A stretch of 64,000 nt of DNA from contig JAJKFH010002781.1 of the NCBI GenBank assembly GCA_023333565.1, positions 638,501 to 702,500 on the forward strand. Direction: 5' to 3'. This DNA is from Puffinus mauretanicus (Eukaryota; Chordata; Aves; Procellariiformes; Procellariidae). Below the pieces are notes generated by a model. The model worked only from the letters and a program-made list of their open reading frames with translations. It was not told the origin of the DNA and did no database searches. Every line of letters starts with the position of its first letter. Positions within the stretch are counted from its first letter, which is position 1. The position numbers and the translations under genes are program-made. Shown here piece by piece: positions 46,861 to 60,200 of the stretch.

Positions 46861-49800
46861 ACTTGCACATTTTAATTCTATAGCAAGATGCTATTGTGGA
46901 ATGATGAAAAGACTGAGATAACTGTCAGATGTCTTAGACATTGCACTCCTGTGGACAGTATTTGCTATTGGTCATCACGGGAGACAAGATGCTAAGGTAG
47001 GTTTCATCTCAAAACAACATTTGCAGGCTTTTACATTGGGCTTTTATGGACTTTTCAGAAGAATTGAGCCTACTCATCTGCAAAATTAAGGCAGATGTGT
47101 TTTTTCACTTGGTGATATAGTATATTTCCCAGGTTGGTTTGGAACTAGGCATCTTCCACATGTTATAATGTGCAAAAATATATCCAGCTGTAATTAAACT
47201 GCACGAAAAATACTAGTGGGAAAGTCCATCTCTATTAAAGCCGTAGACTCCTTTTTAAAAGAAGATGGTGGTGTGACAGATTGAATGTTTTTTGTTTACT
47301 TGTTCATTTTGCTCTGATATCTTTTGAAGAACAATTATTTTAATACTTGATTGATTAAATTATTGAAAAGTTTTGATATGTAGTACCTTTAAGCTACATG
47401 TAAATAACTTTGTTTTAAATTGTGGAAATAAATGTATATCTTGATAAAGGTAGCATTCACATTAATGATCTACAATTCAATAGTAATGTATAGCTACTCA
47501 ATGTTGGTAAAAGCATTTGATAGAAATGACTCAGTTTTCATGAGTACCATCAAATCCATTACCTGTCTAGAAGATTTCCAGAAGTAAATTTTAGATTCTT
47601 TACCCTTCTTTCATTTAAAACCTAGGATGCCTGTAACAAATAAGGACACAGTTTGAGTGTGTATGCTCTTAGACAAAGCTACTGAGAGTCAAACAGAAGA
47701 AGTTTTGGCTCTAATGGGAGCGGTCAGTTACTAATGACACAGGCAAATAAGCTCTTCCTATCCTGCTTTTTGTTCTCTGTGTCTGTAATAAGAACATTGG
47801 AGAAAGAATTTGTCTCTTCCGATGATTTAGATTTTGTAGCTTTTCTGTTAGCCTAAATTCATTCAAGCCAGACATTTCACTACACAGAAGAGGCAAATGT
47901 TTAGAGTCTAAGAAATAAATCCATTAAAGATGGCATATAAGTTCTTGATTCTTATATAGATACACACACACATATCCATATACATCCATGCATGCACACA
48001 GAAAAGGTAAATCAATAATCTATTCTTCTGTTCTTGGAAAAGAAATTTTCACAACCTTAAGAGAAAATACCTCACAATAGTTTGTTATCAATACAGGAGT
48101 ACATGCAAATTACTGCAGAAAGCAATCTTAAATGCCATTCCTACCTCAAAACAGATTTTCCGAAATGAACAAGTAAGGATATCACATATACCATAGAACC
48201 TGATAGTTGGAGAGCAGAAATAATAGAGACATTTATGTGAAACTGCACAGAATAGAAAAACAAGAGATGAAGCAAGGAGTAGTCAAAATATGTATTGTAC
48301 TGGTACTGTTTAAATATTTCACTTCAAGTGACCAAACCTACACTGTACAGCTTTTAAACAGGAATTGCCTAGGCTGTTTTCAGACCTGGATTTTACAGGT
48401 CAGACAATCTACTCAGACATTTTCAATTATTCAGAACTTTGATAAACATCTTTTAAGACAGAAGGCACGGAAGCAGAGCCTTTGGACTGATAAATTAGCA
48501 ATGCTGTTATCAGAAGGAAGGGTTGTGGATATTTAACCTGTGGTATCCAAGATGTGGAGAATTTTGCTGTAATCTATGATGACAATTTGTTGTTATCTCA
48601 AAAAATGCTTATAAACCTGGTTTAGGTCTCCTAATGATACATTTGTGCCTAAATTGACTTAGCCAGTTTAGGTTGATAGAAATATTTATTGCTAAGCAGG
48701 ACAAAAGAACTTCTTGAGAGTTTGGAAAGTCTTCAAACCCAAAAAACAGCCCAGTTGTAAATTCAGGAGCAACAATAATTTTAAGGGACCATATCACTGA
48801 TCAGTTTTCAACATCTAACTTACTAGATCTAGCTGGATTCTTCATAAAGAACAAATTTTACTGAAATGGAACTTATATCTTTTCTGAACAGTTATTTTCA
48901 TTATTTTTGTTATCTTGTATCCACCTATAGAGACTTGTTTAAAGGTGACACCAAGACTTAGTCAGTTAAAAAAGAGCACTGGCGGATTTCTACATGCTGC
49001 TTTGAAAGGAGTATTTTACCAAAAAAGAAGCTGTGATACACTAAGAAATGAATCTATATCTGATCGTTGACGACAGCAGTCCCCATAAATTGGCTTTATT
49101 ATTATAATTAGTAAAGAGTAATACAAATTTTTCTTTAACCTGAATTCATTTGTAGCTGTGTACCCTAACAGTGAGAAAATGTGACATATCATGCTGGGAG
49201 TGCAGCCAATCTAATCTGTAAAATTTCACTTAAATCTGCATAAGCCAGCAAATCTCCACAGTGTTAGGAGACTAGAAAAAGAGTTCTTAGAAAAGTGTTA
49301 TGGGGGCTATACACAGTTCTGGGTATATTCCCACCTCATTCTAACATCCTTCAAATAGGAGAGCAAGAGAAGGCATACACCTATTTCTTTATTATAATTA
49401 AACAACAGAAACCAAAAAAACTTTTCTAAGAATGACCTGTGGATAATTTACTGGATTTGCTGTGCTTCAGGACATCTGTCATTTAACACTTTAACTAAAG
49501 TGACTGGTACTCTTCTATAGGCAGAGAATGAGAAGCCAGGCACATAGTCTCAGCTGTTCTTTTTCATTTCAGTTAAAGTAATGTTTTGTATAAATTTTCA
49601 TAGTTCATTTAACACTATTAAATGCAAAGTTGCAAAGACAATTCTAGTAGTATTTCTATGTTTTTCCATCACAGAAAACCTCCACAAAAACAGCTGTTGA
49701 GCAGAAGTTAACTTTTGCTTGAAATGAGTTTTGATACATTTTCTATTAAATGAGAAAGCTTATGAAGTTGAACTCCCTTTGAACTTCATAATGACAAAGA

Positions 49801-50329
49801 TCTAATGTAATGAAAAAACATTTATTTACGGGCAAAAATTTCTAAAATAAACCAGCAAACAACATACAGAGGTTACAATAATGACATCCTTTTTACCATA
49901 TTATGAAAAAACAACCAAAAAAATCTGATTATTTCTCCATGTTGATAAAAGATTGAAATAATCTTCATTGTTGCTGCAGTTCAAAAATACCAGTTAAGCA
50001 TGAGCATAACTCGAACATAAGTACTTTTAATGAAGTAAGTGGGGTCATTCTTGTAGTGTTCAAACTTGTGCACCAGTATTACTGAATCAGAGTCTAATAG
50101 ATAGAGTTCCTTGAGGAATATTCATTATTTTGATATCAGGCTATAAGTAATACTACTCACTGGGCACACCTCCTATTAAAAAGGCTAGAGAAGAGGTGAA
50201 ATGCAGCCAGCATGACTAAAGAGTAAGTGTAAGGTTGTTGTTAGAAGGAAGAAGTTGTTATCTAAAAAAATTAATTCTGTGTCTTAATGCAGGCAAGAGA
50301 GACAATCATAAATTCTTGAATACGGAAAG
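46861..50329. other. AT-rich non-coding stretch
   Basis: No gene or transposon recognised. A CA/CATA-rich patch lies near 47960-48000. The 109-codon frame at 48207-48536 has no recognisable domain and a non-ATG start, and is taken as chance. Confidence 0.45.
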
Positions 50330-51320
50330 CAAAAGCAAAAGCAATAAGACAGGCCAAAAGAGAGTCTGAGGATCAAAGAGCAAAATGAGTCAAAACTAAT
50401 AATAAATCTGTTTTCAAACACACTCAGAGCAGAAAACCTGCCAAGGAATCTTTTATCAGTGCATAAAAGCAGCATTAAGATAAACTAAATTAATTCTTTG
50501 CATCACTGTTCACTTCAGGAGCTTCCCATACCAGACTCCTCCTTTGTGGAAGAAGCAGAAGATCTGTCTGAAACAGAAACATATGTACAAGATGTGAAAT
50601 AAAACTGACAGTAAAAAATTGCTCAGGCCAGATAGTATTAATCCAAGAGGTCTGCAAGACCTGAGAGGTGGATAGCTCAAGTAATGGTATACACAACCTC
50701 TCTTTTAACCTGCCTCAGTACTTGTGACTGAATACTGGAAATATGATCCACTTGTTTAAAGAATTGTTCCTGGATTTCTCTTGGAACTGCAGCCCTGTAA
50801 TTCTGTTGTTCAGTGTAAATTAGTAGAAACTCTAAAGACAGAAAAGAATTAGTAGATACTGGCTTAAATATAATCTGTATGAAAGGTTCAACATGATTTT
50901 TACAGATGGAAGTCCTGTTGTATGAGCCTAGTGAAATTTATAAGTCTCAAGCAGTTGAACAGGGGTGGTTTGGTTTCTGCAGTCTCCTTGAATTCCTGAA
51001 AGGCTTTTGACATAGCAACACCAAAGGCTTTTAAGGAAATGAAGCAATCATGGTTAAAGTAGTAAATGATGAGTTTTCACAAAGTAGGGAAAACCGGAAC
51101 TCTACAGGCATCTTGTGCTGGGACCTATGTTGTATTCATAAACTGCCTTAGAAAAGAATACATAACAGAGTGAAAGCATTTTACTGATGACATTAATCTC
51201 TTGTGTTAAGGACAAGGACAATTCTAGAGAACTGGAGAAGGATCTTATGGTACTCTCTGACTAATTAAAATGGCAGAAGAAATTCAGCATAGAGCAATGT
51301 ATATGCAGGTGGTCAGGTGA
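50330..51320 (+). mobile_element. Very old CR1/L3-type LINE fossil (linker and RT)
   Basis: Faint but co-linear similarity to amniote CR1/L3 ORF2. There is a Lys/Ala-rich linker near 50330-50460 ending in an 'agcagaaaacctgcc' block, then 'ttctttgcatcactgttcact' near 50495 and 'gtctgcaagacctgag' near 50650. These are followed by 'ggaactgcagccctgtaattctg' near 50785, 'gtaaattagtagaaact' near 50815, 'ttcaacatgatttttac' near 50887, and 'aaaggcttttgacatagcaa' near 51000. The FADD-like 'ttttactgatgac' is at about 51180, and 'aaaatggcagaagaaattcag' near 51268. Every frame is broken. Far more diverged than the other LINEs here, so a much older insertion. Boundaries are approximate. Confidence 0.65.
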
Positions 51321-51365
51321 CAAACAAAACTCCTTCCACACGTAAATAATGTGCTCAGGGAATAC

Positions 51366-51404
51366 CTCAGCTGATATTATCACTCAGCTGATATTGTCAC
51401 TCAG
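51366..51404 (+). repeat. 17-bp tandem duplication
   Basis: Two copies of CTCAGCTGATATTRTCA (one A/G difference) plus a trailing CTCAG. A short local duplication without evident function. Confidence 0.85.
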
Positions 51405-53800
51405 GTATGACTTCTTGGGTTTTATGATGGATAATTCCTAAGATATGCTTTCTTTTACTAACGCTGTTCAGAATTAAGTTGATGTTTTCATGAAAGTGAT
51501 AGGAATAGAGAAATAAATGGAGAACTTTTTTAGTAGGAGCCAGTTTCAAAACCAAAGGATCTGGTTTTGCTGACAACAGACCTGTGGCACTTCTTGTCTC
51601 AGGGTGTCATGGCTGCTAAATGTGGGGCTTGAAGGAAAACTGGGCAAATGCTTTGAAATGATTTAGTGATGGTTACTAACATGCAAACTTACACTGAGAA
51701 TGTTGCTATGGTAAAAGGCAATATGCCATGTATGTGAAGCCAAGAATTTACTGATAGCCTAATTAAAACTTAACAATATCATCAAAATACAACAAAAAGT
51801 TGTTATTAGTTCGGTTACAATAATGCTGATGCTGATAGATCAAATTAATACAGAAAAGCTGCGTTACTAATAATCCTCCTAATACTGTTATACAAGAAAA
51901 CTTACTAATATTTACCCATTGCCTTTTGCGTTTTGATCATCCTTCCAGCATCCCTGTGGATCTTCAGGCTGACAGCAACAGGCTTCCTGAGGTAGAGTAG
52001 CAGTGAGGAGGGTATCATCAGTGATGTTCCCAGTTCTTTGCTGCAAGGAGCAATGTGTTGGTGGCAAGAGTCACTTTCTTCTCACTCTTAGACCTGTTTT
52101 TGTGTTTAGCACAGTCTGCTTCCCTTTGACTGGTTCCCAGGTGAAGTTTGAAAGCTGTGCAGTAACATTCTACGATCTTTATTGATAGAAAGTTCTATTG
52201 TTGGTTAGCAGTGACTAGCTAGGGTTTTCAGACCTCATACCACATATGGTATTCGTAGAGCTTAAGCTAACATACTATTGAAACAAATTAAAATTAGCTC
52301 ACATGTAGTTCAGACCAGTGCTGAGATCCTTCATTATCAGGTCAATACAATGCTTGTGGCCTTCTTCTTGTAACAGAAAAAGTCATATTTACTGGGTTGC
52401 AAGAGAAAACATATCCATCTCAGTTCCCAAAATGAAAATAGGTGGAAACTGGGAAGATGCAGGGAAAATATGTATACTTGTCCTGTTCTTCTTCTTCCTA
52501 AGTGCACGCTTATGGATTCTGTTAGAGGACAAATCCTGGGCTAGCTGGAGCTTTGATGTGATCCAGCATGGCTATTTTTATCTCTAAACAAATTAATACA
52601 TTGCTTCTTAACTCAAGCAAACCCACACAGTTTTCCTGTGACATAACCAAGAAGGTAAAATTGAGGGCTTCAATTCTAGCTGAAAATGTGCAATTTTTGC
52701 ATTTGGGTTTTCCCTCATGGTTTCTCCATCTTGCACTTTATTCTTAGGTTAAAAGCTGTCAAGACTCTTCTCTGAGGAAAGATTGGACACAGTTCTGAGC
52801 AGGCTTCTGGAGGAGCTAGGATTTGCCACTCGGGCAAAATGGAAATGCTTTATGAAGACAAGTTAATTTTGGTAATTACCTTAAAGAGTCTTACTTGGTT
52901 TCCTGCCAGGCCGAGGAGCCTTCAATCTTGGGAGAAACATTTTAAGTTTGCTTTTCCCATCTGCCCACAAAACATGCCAGTTATAGAACAAAGGTTCCAA
53001 TGATCCTGAGTCTCTTTCCATACTGTCAGGTCCTGCCATACTATAAGGACCTTAGAAACATGGGCAAACACTGACAATCAGTATGTTTGTCTGTTTTCAT
53101 CATGCCCTCCAAAAAGGTAACATCAAGGGCCTTACCATCTTACTGCTAACTTTCATCAGACCCTTGTTCCTGGTTGAAGAGCAGCATCCAGCAGAAGACA
53201 ACAGTGAACACCTGTAGGAATTATGTTAATCTCAGTCAGCAGTGGAGGGATTTTTCACACTTCATAAAAATCTGTGGCAGTGTAAACTGGAGTTCCTGGG
53301 AACAGATTTTTAATTGTGGGAGCCAAAAATAATATGGTGTTTTTTCAACAAACCATACAGAAGAATTTAAACTCTGTAGGACAAAATAAAACAAAAAGCT
53401 GCCAACCAAAAAGAACCCACCTCCATGCCAAGTTTAGTTTCCTTTTATAATGGAAAAAAAAATTGAAGCTGTTCAGAAAACTAAAATTTACTTTCCAGTA
53501 AGAAAGGAAACACATGGATAGTTGGAGTAATTGCCATGTTGTCTAAGCTGTTCAACTTACTAGTAGATAGTATGAAAAAAACCCCAAACTTCTTTAACCA
53601 TCCTTCCAGCCTGGAAGAGTTCTGGCAGTTTCCAATTTCTGTGCAAGCCATAAATGACAAATTATACTGGAGACATTTGGAGTTATCTATTCAGGTTCTT
53701 CTTGAGTAAAAGTCCATTTCATGCTGAATATTAATAAGGTAGTTTGAAGAGCTAAGCCAACCTTGTTTGCTAACTTCTTGAGGAAAGTAGCATTTCCTGC
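51405..53800. other. AT-rich non-coding stretch
   Basis: No gene or repeat family recognised. Open frames are short and low-scoring. Confidence 0.45.
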
Positions 53801-54376
53801 TGTCGTGGTTTAACCCGGCAGGCAGCTGAACACCACACAGTCATTCACTCACTCCCACTCCAGTGGCAGGGGGGGAATCGGAAAAAGGGTAAAACTCGTG
53901 GGTTGAGATAAAGGCAATTTAATAGGACAGAAAAGGAAGGGGAAATAATAATAATGATAAAAGAATATATAAAAGAAGTGATGCACAATGTAATTTGTTC
54001 ACCACCTGCTGACCGATGCCCGGCCAGCTCCTGAGCAGCGGCCGCGTCCCCCAGGGCCAACGTCCCCAGTTTTTTGTTCAGCATGATGTCACACATTATG
54101 GAATATCCCTTTGGCCAGTTTGGGTCAGCTGTCCTGGCTGTGTCCCCTTCCAGCTTCTTGTGCACCTCCAGCCTCCTTGCTGGCAGGGCAGTATGAGGAG
54201 CTGAAAATTCCTTGAGTGCAGGTGCTACAGTGTAAGTGTTGCTTAGTGTAAGCACTGCTCAGCAATAACTAAAACATCAGTGTGTTATCAATATTATTCT
54301 CATCCTAAATCCAAAACACAGTGCTATATGAGCTACTAGGAAGAAAATGAACTCTATCCCAGATGAAACCAGGACA
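53801..54376 (-). repeat. Antisense solo LTR, ERV-L-like
   Basis: It starts TGTCGTGGTTTAACCC and ends with 'gaaaccaggaca' on the plus strand, the reverse complement of the LTR family termini. Family blocks present include 'actcgtgggttgagataaa', 'aataataataatgataaaa', 'gatgcacaatg', 'caccacctgctgaccgatg', 'agcaataactaaaacatcag' and 'aaatccaaaacacagtgct'. The CRE position reads TGATGTCA. Flanking pentamers (CCTGC and AAATA) do not match, so no target duplication is visible. It may have been lost, or the LTR may derive from recombination between two insertions. The minus-strand ORF inside it is an LTR artefact. Confidence 0.9.
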
Positions 54377-54554
54377 AAATAACACTTTCCCTTCCAAATC
54401 ACCCCACTATCATAAAAAACTGTTTTCAGTATGTGAAAAATTTATGTCACAGAATACAAAATGCTATTAAAAATATCCTTTTAAAAAGACATTATTGAAA
54501 ACACTGGTATATTTGTAAACAGAATCAAAACCACAGGTAAAATTATAGTATGAT

Positions 54555-54830
54555 GGAAAGAGCGACACCTGTTCAGCCACATTATTCATCCCTTGCTAGT
54601 GAAGGGCTGTTCCCTAAGGTACACATCTAGTGCTTTACTGGCCCTTTTCAAAAGCAGTGTAGCTCCCACCTATCCCCCTGGGAGATTATTCAGTGATTTC
54701 AGAGATCTCACTGTCAGGAAGATTATCAGTCTGCTATTTAACCTAAATTTTCCATATCTTAATGTAGTGTCATTACTCTCAGTTACCCCATCATAACGTG
54801 TTTTGAGATGAACAAATAGATACTTAACAG
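54555..54830 (-). mobile_element. Old CR1-like 3' fragment, antisense (tentative)
   Basis: The plus strand carries 'gggagattattcagtgatttcagagatctcactgtcaggaagatt' (in part) and then 'atttaacctaaattttcc', 'gtgtcattactct'. These resemble the reverse complement of diverged CR1 3' regions known from reptiles and birds (a 'TTCCTGACAG' block and a 'TTAGGTT' block). The match is faint and was made by memory of the family, not by alignment. Confidence 0.45.
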
Positions 54831-57085
54831 CGAGATAAGCATCCCATCAGCTTTGCATAGGGAGGCCTATTTTTAGATTATTTTTAAACTCTGAGGGTCT
54901 TGCCTGATGTCTTAGCTGAGGCAATAAATATAGGTACAAGAAGAAAATGTTAATGTCAATTATGCACTCTCATACATAGCTACCATCTAACAATTACTGC
55001 AGGAGGTCCTGTTTGTACCTTTTTTTTAATGCAACTGGTTATCCCTGGATAACAATGTTTATAATCATTTTGCTAACTCAGATTTTGCTAGAAAACAAAC
55101 TCTGTGCTGCAATAACAGATGTACAAAGAGAATTACCCTCAGGATATTTAACAAACCCAGCCATGCAGTATGAACAAAGGAAAGTAGAGAAAAAAATGTC
55201 AGAATACTCCCTTAGCAAAGAGAACAGCAGATTCTTGTTTTCTTTATTGATGTTTTGTTTTAGTCTCCCGAGTTTAGAACACTGAAAAGCCAAATTTGGT
55301 GGTTGTCATAGTTTGTGGTTTTTTCCCCAGCAAAAAAAAATTAAATTGACAGTGGTGTAATATTACAAGAAGGACTCAACTAATGCTATTGATAAGTTTC
55401 CCTACTAAAAGATAGCTCATATCTGTAAATCAGTACTGTGTAGTTTGGAGGCATAATAATTAATTGACAAAGCTCAGTGATGCATGCCACATACCAGAGA
55501 GAGAGATGAACTGAACTTGCCCTAGATATCATCATCATGAATGCCAGGTCAGTACAGATCAGCTTTTTAGTGACCTAAAAATGTGGGTACAATTCAAAAC
55601 CTTTCCAGGCAAACTCATGCAGCCCATGTTATGGTACTTCCCCTCACCCCCAACCTCCCGAATAAAGATTAAATAACAAAAAGAGTTGGAGTATATTTGT
55701 TTCACTACCAATTACATCTGCAAAAACTTTTAAATTAGGGTTTCACATATTCTATTACAAATCAGATGTTCAGCTGTCTTTGTATCTTGCCTTTCCTAAG
55801 GCATTCCTCATCCATCCCTAAGGCACAACTTCAGCCATCTGAATGGCTGTGCTAAACTCATGCTTGTTCATGTTCTAGTTTCTCAAATTCCAGTTTGCTC
55901 AGTTTTTCTAACCACTTCCCAGACATCAGAGTGTGTATAAGAGTGAAAGAAGGATGAATACAGCAGTAGATACTGCTGCCCTACAAGGTTGTGCTTCTCT
56001 CCCGTCACAAGAATCCTTCAATTATCAGATATACTAGCTTAATGACAACCATGAAACTGATTAAATCCAAGCAGGCAGTTTAAAGGTAACATTTCAGTAC
56101 TAAGTCTTAACAGATTTCCCAATATATATATGACATCTTTATTTAGTGTTTATTTTGTTAACATAAAACCCTTCTTAGACGAAATGTTCACATTCCATGT
56201 TGCAGGATTCAAAGCTCTGCCATTTTTTAGTTACTCTGCTTTTACTGCTCAAGTTATAGCTTTTTTATATATGTATACAGAGACATTCAATTTCCTCACA
56301 CTTGGAAAACTCCACAATTACTGAAGGCACTTAATTTAAATTCCTTTGAAGAAATCATCTTTGGCCAGGAAGAAATATGGAAATTTTTGGTCCAGAAGGA
56401 AAACTATCAGGAAGTCATCACTGTCAGAAAACAGGGTGTGATTATTAAATATATTTTGCAAGCCTAACGATAACATTTCCTTCTAACTGACAGCTATAAT
56501 AATGATTTGCTGCAAGATAACATGACAATTTTCAATAATCTTTCCATTCTCAGCATTTGGACACTGGCAGGAAAGATAGTGTAATTAAGGGGAAGAGAAA
56601 GAGAGGGTGCCATCAATTTATGACTTCACCTTTTACGACCCAATTTATTCAACAGATTTTAAAACCAATAGAGGAAAAATCTTTTACAATTCAGAGTGAA
56701 CAGATGGCACAGCAGTATTGAAAATGACAGTATATATACACCAAATGAACTGGTGTTCTGCTCTAGTTAAGAAGCTGTCAACATTTGTATTACAAACCTC
56801 AGTTTTCAAGGGTTTGTAAGTTGGCTATTTTACATAACATCTGGAAAGATTGGCTTACAAGCTGCATGCCTAGGTACCATGTAAAAAAAAAGAAAATGTT
56901 TATTACTTAATCTGTTTCATACCCTTTACACACACCTAATCATGTTGTAAACACTAGCTGTGACCTAAGATGCTGAGGAAGTGTCTTTACTTGTCAGAGG
57001 GATTTGAATGGGCTGGTTAGTCCATGAGTGACCGTGCTGGCTGTGCACAGAAGACTGTGGCTGTCCCTAATCTCCTCCTTTGCAG
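54831..57085. other. AT-rich non-coding stretch
   Basis: No gene or transposon recognised. The 90-codon frame at 55013-55285 has a hydrophobic start but no recognisable domain and poor context. Confidence 0.45.
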
Positions 57086-57264
57086 AGGAGGCTTCAGGCA
57101 GGGCTGGTGGGACCTGCCCGAGCACTCAGACACTCCATGCCGCAGATGTTATTGTCCTGCGAGACATTTCCAGACCCTCTGTGAAGCTATTACAAGGGAC
57201 AAAGGTGATCAAGATGCCTAACATAAAAGATCAGCAATTTGAAGTAGCACTACCTCCAAAGTAA
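57086..57264 (+). other. Candidate terminal coding exon
   Basis: The acceptor 'taatctcctcctttgcag' ends at 57085. The frame then stays open for 59 codons to TAA at 57262-57264. The last 38 residues (DVIVLRDISRPSVKLLQGTK... ending in ALPPK) have balanced, protein-like composition, and the sequence is less AT-rich than its surroundings. The start phase needs one base from an upstream exon. No close AATAAA is seen and I do not recognise the protein. Chance cannot be excluded. Confidence 0.3.
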
Positions 57265-60200
57265 AATAATACTTGTGTTAAATACATTTCAGCTTAGAAA
57301 GATTGCAAGCTGTGCTGATTTTTACACTGAGAGTCTCCAACAGTGGTTTGCACAGGTACAGTCAGGCTGGTGTAGCTGTGCATTGCATAAAACTCTTGCT
57401 TATACAAGCTCTCAGTTCTGGCCATGAAGAAAAAAAAGATTGTAACATTTTGCCTGAGAAAAGAATGAATGGCAGCTCAGGAAGGATGTCAGGATTTGGC
57501 TCAGCAACCAAACAATTTTAAATTATATGTTACTGGGCACTAAACTTCTTTTGGGATTAGTACCAACATACTGTGCCTGTTAACTGTAGGTTTGAATCTA
57601 TATTATGATCTCTGTGGTTGGCAATAATCTTGGATTGAACATAAAGACAAATGTCAGTCTAACTTAACATATAGGTCTACAGTGTTTGGTTTTTGAAGTA
57701 AAAGTGAGAAAGCAGTAAATATTGCAGTTACAGATTCATGGAAGCTATTATATGAAGGGGTGTTTTGGACTGTGAAAGAATATATGGAAAAAGCAAAGGG
57801 TTACAGATGTGTATTACCAGAAGTAATAATGCGATTTTCAACTTGGATAACTGTGACCTCATTCTTCCAGGAGGAAACATCAGGAAACAAACAAACTAAC
57901 CAACCAGACAAATTGGAAACCCCGATTTTAGTGCCATTTAGAGGAAAAGAAGTACAGTGCAATCAATCTGAGTTGCAACCACTGAGACATCCATATGTCA
58001 AATAGATTCTCTCAATGGAATTGCGAGTGATTCCCCCAAAGCCCTAAATTAGGATTTTCACAGGTGTTGGTATCCAAATGTTCCTCAAATTTCATAACTA
58101 CTACATGCCTTATTCTACGAGGCACATTTGAAATTTCTGTCTTGGATGGTATATATATTACATGAAGTCTTCAGTTTCAGAACATTGTCAACAAAAACAT
58201 GAGGCACCTAAGGAGAACAAAAAATAGATAAAGGGCTAGAGAGAAGGAGTGAGAGAGAGATTAATGTAAAAAATATTGAATATGAATAGCTTTGATAAAT
58301 ACTGAGAGAGTAGATAGTAGAGAAGGAATATACTTGCTGGTATATCCAATTATGTTCCACTGATGTTGCTGGCATCTAAGTGAGAATAGGATAAATATCT
58401 AAAAATTTCTGAATCGTACGAAATGACTGTAAATAAATAACTAGATTCTGAAAGAGAAAAGCTAAGAATAACAATTTTAAGTATGGAAAGGTGATGATGA
58501 ATACTGCGAGAGGAGGGAATGCAACCACTAGGATTTTAAATTAAGGTCTCATTCTCTTTGGCAGCATCTCAGCTTCTGCTCTTCACAGAACTAGATGAGA
58601 GCTGAAAACTGAGAGTCAGGTCTTGCAAAGGATGCAGGATGCAGCAGCAATGACCTTGCTGCTCCTGGCTCCCATTTCCCTTTGATTTTCTGAAACAGCA
58701 ACACTTGCTAGTCCCTGTCTCAGAGATTTGCATGTACCTGTCTCCCTATTCCCAGTAGAATCCTGTTTCCTGTGGCCAGTTCTCACTAAACTGCATCAGA
58801 TATTGCATTCTTAACACACGCTTTGATCTGTTTCATCATACTGGTGCTGTACTGGCTGTGCCAAGGCCATGCAGCTCCCCAGGCTCTGATACATGGCCTC
58901 CAGCACACCTGGGGCTGTGTGTCCACCAGTTGCGCCATTCACTGCATGGAGTCCACAATGTACTGGCTGCCATTCTCTGTTGGCTGCTTGAATAGCTCCT
59001 TGAACTTGTATTTTGAAATTAAAGCAAGTCAGTTTCTCTGTAAAAACTAATTAAAATACAAAGTGTTAACTCTTTTCAAAATATTTGAAGAAACCAAGAT
59101 TCAAGTATCTCAGTACAATGTTAAGATAAACCCCTTGTTTCCCAAGTTTTCTTTAGAGATTGTAGGGACTAAATTACATGGTTTCCACGTATCAGGAAAT
59201 ACCTTTTAAAATATGCTTTGGAACTTAAAATCTTAATAATTGACGTATTTCATTGGAATTTAATTTCACTGGAAGTTAAAGATGAAGATCTTCTAAAGAA
59301 AAATACCACAGAGAAGTTTATTTCCTCCAAGTACAAAATGATCTCTGCAGTTTAGATTGAGCCTTCCATGCAATAAGATTTTCAGGAAAATCAAAACTGA
59401 AAATCTGTGATTGCTGTCTGTGACGTAGACCAGGAACCTTCTCAAAGACCAATGTTAAAACGTTCAGAAGAGAAAAAATGGAATATTCTGCCCTTTGTTG
59501 TTACAGTATTATAGAAGACATGAAATACTGTTTGTCTTCTGCAGATTTTTAAAAATTCTATCCTCCTTCAAACATTGACTCCAACTGACACAATCCAGAA
59601 AAGGAGCTACTTTCCTTGTCCTTACTCTAAAAACTAAAACAAAACATACACAACGCACAGACTAGAACTTTCAGGTCCTGTTCATTTAGAAATGTCTGAG
59701 AGCAAAAGAGATCTTCTTTTGAGATACTGCAAGGTAATCTGAGGTGTTAAAGTGTGCAAACATGAGCTGAACTCTAGACTGAAGTTCTTCAGATAAATTC
59801 TGTACCACCATCTTCCTCAGCGCTCTGATGTATTTGTATGTCCACAAAACAGATAATTGTTACTGCAGTTTTCTCTACTAATAATGTGGGTCAGGTTCAC
59901 CTATTAATGTGTTTGCTTCCAGGTATCTGAAAGCATGGGTATCTCTAAATGAGACTAACAAATGTATGTGCACACTGCACCGAAGAGTGCCATCAGGCTT
60001 CTCTAGGACTTCCCTGATTCCTGTGCCAAGATAATTAATAAAAATATCCACAAAGATTTCAAGAATTGAAGAGCAGTTCTTGAGAAACATTGCTAATAAC
60101 TTCATTTCAGCCTAATATTTTTTCTTCCAGTACTCTTGAGTGTTGACCTTTTAGTCAGGCCCTTTCCTGTATCATAATTCTTTCAGTGATTCTCATCTTT

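Noticed and set aside
48207..48536. 109-codon plus-strand frame
   Set aside because: Non-ATG start, no recognisable motif, no convincing splice acceptor or repeat origin.
53845..54255. 136-codon minus-strand frame
   Set aside because: It falls wholly inside the antisense solo LTR and reads LTR sequence, not a protein family.
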